This document shows, piece by piece, positions 5,257 to 6,283 of a stretch of DNA of 6,283 nt (position 1 is the stretch's first letter; each line of letters begins with the position of its first letter). The notes beneath the pieces were generated by a model, which worked only from the letters and a program-made list of their open reading frames with translations, was not told the DNA's origin and searched no databases. The translations under genes were made by a program, and so were the position numbers. Source of the stretch: Opitutaceae bacterium (GTDB lineage Bacteria > Verrucomicrobiota > Verrucomicrobiia > Opitutales > Opitutaceae); the NCBI GenBank assembly GCA_031282705.1, contig JAITDF010000656.1, positions 1 through 6,283 on the forward strand. The letters are read 5' to 3'.

Positions 5257-5748
5257 CTATTGTGTTGTTCGCCCCCGGCCCCCACGCCGGGGGCGTTTTT
5301 TTGTGTTTTTGTTGTCGGTTACTTTGACCGGGCGTGTCCCGATCCCAAATTGATGTCCTTCCCGTTCTCCGAAAGGCACTGATGACGCACTGATGAGATG
5401 CGCGCCCCCCCATGACAGCGGTCGCTTGGGCGCGGCCTGCCAGCGGGCGAGGTCGGCGGGGCGCCAGCGGAAAGGGCGGGCATTGCCGACCGGGAAAACG
5501 CCGGCGGCGCGGGCCGCGCACACAAAGGAATGGGCATCGCTGTAGCCCATGACGGCCTTCGCCTCCCCGGTTTTCAGGTGCTTCTCCGCCGGCACCGGGG
5601 CGGCGGCGGCGGGCAGCCGCTCAAGCACGGCGCGCAACAGCCCCTCGATGCCGTCGAGCCGCTCGCTCAGCGCGACGCCGGCGCGCACGCCCCCGCCCTC
5701 GTGGACAGGGGCGTCCATGCCGGCGCGGAGTTCCTCCATGCCGCTCAT
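5257..5748 (-). CDS. Helix-turn-helix DNA-binding protein (MerR/excisionase-like)
   Basis: The 163-residue product has an N-terminal helical region (about 24-46, ALSERLDGIEGLLRAVLERL) that may mediate dimerisation, then a short Pro/Ala linker. Residues about 57-106 fit the small winged HTH seen in MerR-type and AlpA/Xis-type proteins: a first helix HLKTGEAKAVMG, a recognition-helix region YSDAHSFVCAARAAG, and a wing ending RPFRWRPADLARW. Proteins of this sort regulate transcription or help excise mobile elements. The start ATG 5748 overlaps the upstream regulator's stop as ATGA; MEEL, three codons later, is an alternative. The tail after residue 107 is odd. It shows no fold, becomes basic (KKRPRRGGRGRTTQ), is partly encoded by the hairpin at 5270-5295, and ends in TAG one base before the next ATG. 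A frameshift that lengthened the tail is possible. Confidence 0.72.
   Translation of the reverse strand: MSGMEELRAGMDAPVHEGGGVRAGVALSERLDGIEGLLRAVLERLPAAAAPVPAEKHLKTGEAKAVMGYSDAHSFVCAARAAGVFPVGNARPFRWRPADLARWQAAPKRPLSWGGAHLISASSVPFGEREGHQFGIGTRPVKVTDNKNTKKRPRRGGRGRTTQ
5270..5302 (+). terminator. Intrinsic terminator facing plus strand, antisense to the operon
   Basis: CGCCCCCGGC (5270-5279) and GCCGGGGGCG (5286-5295) make a perfect 10-bp stem with a 6-nt loop, followed on the plus strand by seven consecutive T (5296-5302). This is a textbook Rho-independent terminator for plus-strand transcription. No plus-strand gene ends here, so it would stop antisense transcripts. On the minus strand the A-run precedes the stem and no U-run follows, so it should not terminate the operon. 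It lies in the coding frame of the HTH protein's C-terminal tail and 15 nt before ATG 5255. Confidence 0.7.
5376..5396. repeat. Short 11-bp-period direct repeat
   Basis: gcactgatga occurs at 5376-5385 and again at 5387-5396. It lies in the part of the HTH gene that encodes the unstructured tail. It may be a small tandem duplication; with two copies only, no function can be claimed. Confidence 0.45.
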
Positions 5749-6038
5749 GCCGCGCCCCCGGCGTTGCTGGTTTGCGGGAACAGGTCGGGCGCCTCGGTGC
5801 TGATGCGGGAGGCGGTCGCGGCGTCGCTCTCTGCGATGATTTTGAATGCCGCCATCTCAAAAAGTCGCGAAGTGCTGAGGCCCCGTCTGTAGGCGATCTT
5901 CCCCATCTCCATGATCATGGGGGAATAGATGCGGATGTTCAGGTTCCCCCGGAGGCCGGCGGTTTTTCCACGCGGCCCGTATTTGCCCCCGCGCCCGCCG
6001 TGGGCGCGTTGTGATTTGTAGGATGATGTCGTTTTCAT
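5745..6038 (-). CDS. RHH-type regulator, first gene of the operon
   Basis: The 97-residue product has a Gly/Arg/Lys-rich, flexible N-terminus (1-30) and a likely ribbon-helix-helix core at about 31-70: a strand (LNIRI), a first helix (PMIMEMGKIAYRRG), a turn, and a second helix (STSRLFEMAAFKIIAE). A polar tail follows. The layout of basic tail plus RHH resembles ParG/Arc-like repressors that bind DNA as dimers and control their own promoter; no specific family is claimed. ATG 6038 is chosen; a TTG at 6050 is less likely. There is no Shine-Dalgarno sequence, and the best minus-strand promoter would start transcription within a few bases of the ATG, so the message may be leaderless. The gene overlaps the HTH gene by ATGA. 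The heptamer array directly upstream is the obvious candidate operator. Confidence 0.68.
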   Translation of the reverse strand: MKTTSSYKSQRAHGGRGGKYGPRGKTAGLRGNLNIRIYSPMIMEMGKIAYRRGLSTSRLFEMAAFKIIAESDAATASRISTEAPDLFPQTSNAGGAA

Positions 6039-6046
6039 CTGTAGGG

Positions 6047-6075
6047 ACAATTTTGAAAAATCGTCCCTATTTCAA
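6047..6075 (-). promoter_or_regulatory. Candidate promoter for the minus-strand operon
   Basis: On the minus strand TTGAAA (6075-6070) is followed after 17 bp by AATTGT (6052-6047), a weak -10 with 3 of 6 matches. It would start transcription at about 6040, almost on the ATG at 6038. The -35 elements of this and the plus-strand promoter flank the same operator copy, so the two promoters overlap and should compete. Confidence 0.35.
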
Positions 6076-6081
6076 TAAAAA
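6053..6081 (+). promoter_or_regulatory. Candidate promoter for the divergent plus-strand gene
   Basis: TTGAAA at 6053-6058 is followed after 17 bp by TAAAAA at 6076-6081 (4 of 6 matches to TATAAT). Transcription would start near 6088, ahead of ATG 6125. One GTCCCTA copy lies in the spacer and another just downstream of the -10, as expected for repression. Confidence 0.45.
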
Positions 6082-6124
6082 ACCGTCCCTATTTTTCTAT
6101 TTTTTTCTAAAAAGCATTGAACCT

Positions 6125-6283
6125 ATGGAAAACAAACACTTACACACACCTAGAATAATGAAACCCGGAAGAGAAAAACGCAATGTGTCCCTACAAAAGC
6201 ACCAGTTCATGGCGGCTGAAAAATGGGCACATGAGCACGGTGTGTTCCTATCAAGTTTAACCTCTTCTGTTATCAACATCTTA
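6125..6283 (+). CDS. Divergent RHH-like protein, 3'-truncated by window end
   Basis: This frame is open from ATG 6125 to the window edge (53 codons). Residues about 19-53 look like a ribbon-helix-helix: a strand (RNVSLQ), a first helix (HQFMAAEKWAHEHG) and the start of a second helix (SSLTSSVINIL). The pattern of hydrophobic positions and the Gly turn support this. ATG 6158 (MKPGREKRN) is an alternative start. Neither has a clear Shine-Dalgarno sequence. The coding sequence is much more AT-rich than the minus-strand genes, suggesting a different history. RHH proteins in this position are antirepressors, antitoxins, partition or relaxosome (MobC-like) components; the visible part cannot decide. 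The GTCCCTA copy at 6187-6193 lies within its codons. Confidence 0.6.
   Translation, partial: MENKHLHTPRIMKPGREKRNVSLQKHQFMAAEKWAHEHGVFLSSLTSSVINIL

Larger units (their letters stand above)
6042..6091. promoter_or_regulatory. Operator array: three GTCCCTA copies between divergent genes
   Basis: TAGGGAC at 6042-6048 (inverted) and GTCCCTA at 6063-6069 and 6085-6091 have centres 21 and 22 bp apart, about two helical turns. The last two share a longer core, CGTCCCTATT. A fourth copy (6187-6193) lies inside the divergent gene. I saw no copies elsewhere in the window. Phased short repeats between two RHH genes fit known RHH operators. Which of the two proteins binds is unknown. Confidence 0.68.

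Noticed and set aside
4083..5327. Plus-strand 414-codon open frame
   Set aside because: It is antisense to the 388-residue gene. The minus-strand frame has operon overlaps and a domain shared with its neighbour; the plus frame is Arg/Pro-rich and reflects high G+C.

Overview
The window is a compact, GC-rich bacterial accessory region that looks like the replication and regulation core of a plasmid or integrated mobile element. No rRNA, tRNA, core metabolic gene, transposase, integrase or CRISPR array is visible. The host cannot be named from the sequence. The very high G+C, the Ala/Pro-rich linkers and the style of the primase gene would fit an Opitutales-type verrucomicrobium, but that is only an impression.

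Nearly all coding capacity is on the minus strand, in one tightly packed transcription unit read from about 6038 down to 494. In transcription order it encodes: a ribbon-helix-helix (RHH) type regulator (5745-6038); a MerR/excisionase-like helix-turn-helix protein (5257-5748); a 388-residue protein of unknown function with an internal duplication (4089-5255); a 177-residue RHH-fused protein that shares its C-terminal domain with the previous gene (3563-4096); a 46-residue single-span membrane protein (3426-3566); two small hypothetical proteins (3094-3366 and 2748-3101); a PriCT_2 plus Toprim primase-like gene interrupted by one in-frame amber codon (1702-2745); and a RepA-like AAA+ ATPase with a C-terminal winged helix (494-1696). 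Almost every junction overlaps (ATGA, GTGA or 8-bp overlaps) or is nearly abutting. The one real gap, at 3367-3425, contains a strong hairpin.

At the right edge a divergent plus-strand gene begins (6125 to beyond 6283). It also looks like an RHH protein and is clearly more AT-rich than the operon. The AT-rich 86-bp gap between the two regulator genes carries three copies of the heptamer GTCCCTA in mixed orientation, about two helical turns apart and overlapping candidate promoters for both directions. A fourth copy lies inside the start of the divergent gene. This looks like an autoregulated two-way switch.

The left end (1-493) is non-coding: an AT-rich segment, a short array of 10-bp direct repeats, a C-rich low-complexity stretch, and two large palindromes built from GGCTCAC/GTGAGCC, the second of which covers the stop codon of the ATPase gene. 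Next to a helicase/primase pair, this is a reasonable candidate for a replication origin or single-strand initiation region, though that is inference.

The main points of interest are the shared, apparently undescribed domain in two adjacent genes, the amber codon in the primase gene, the phased operator array between two RHH genes, and the palindrome cluster at the end of the replication genes.
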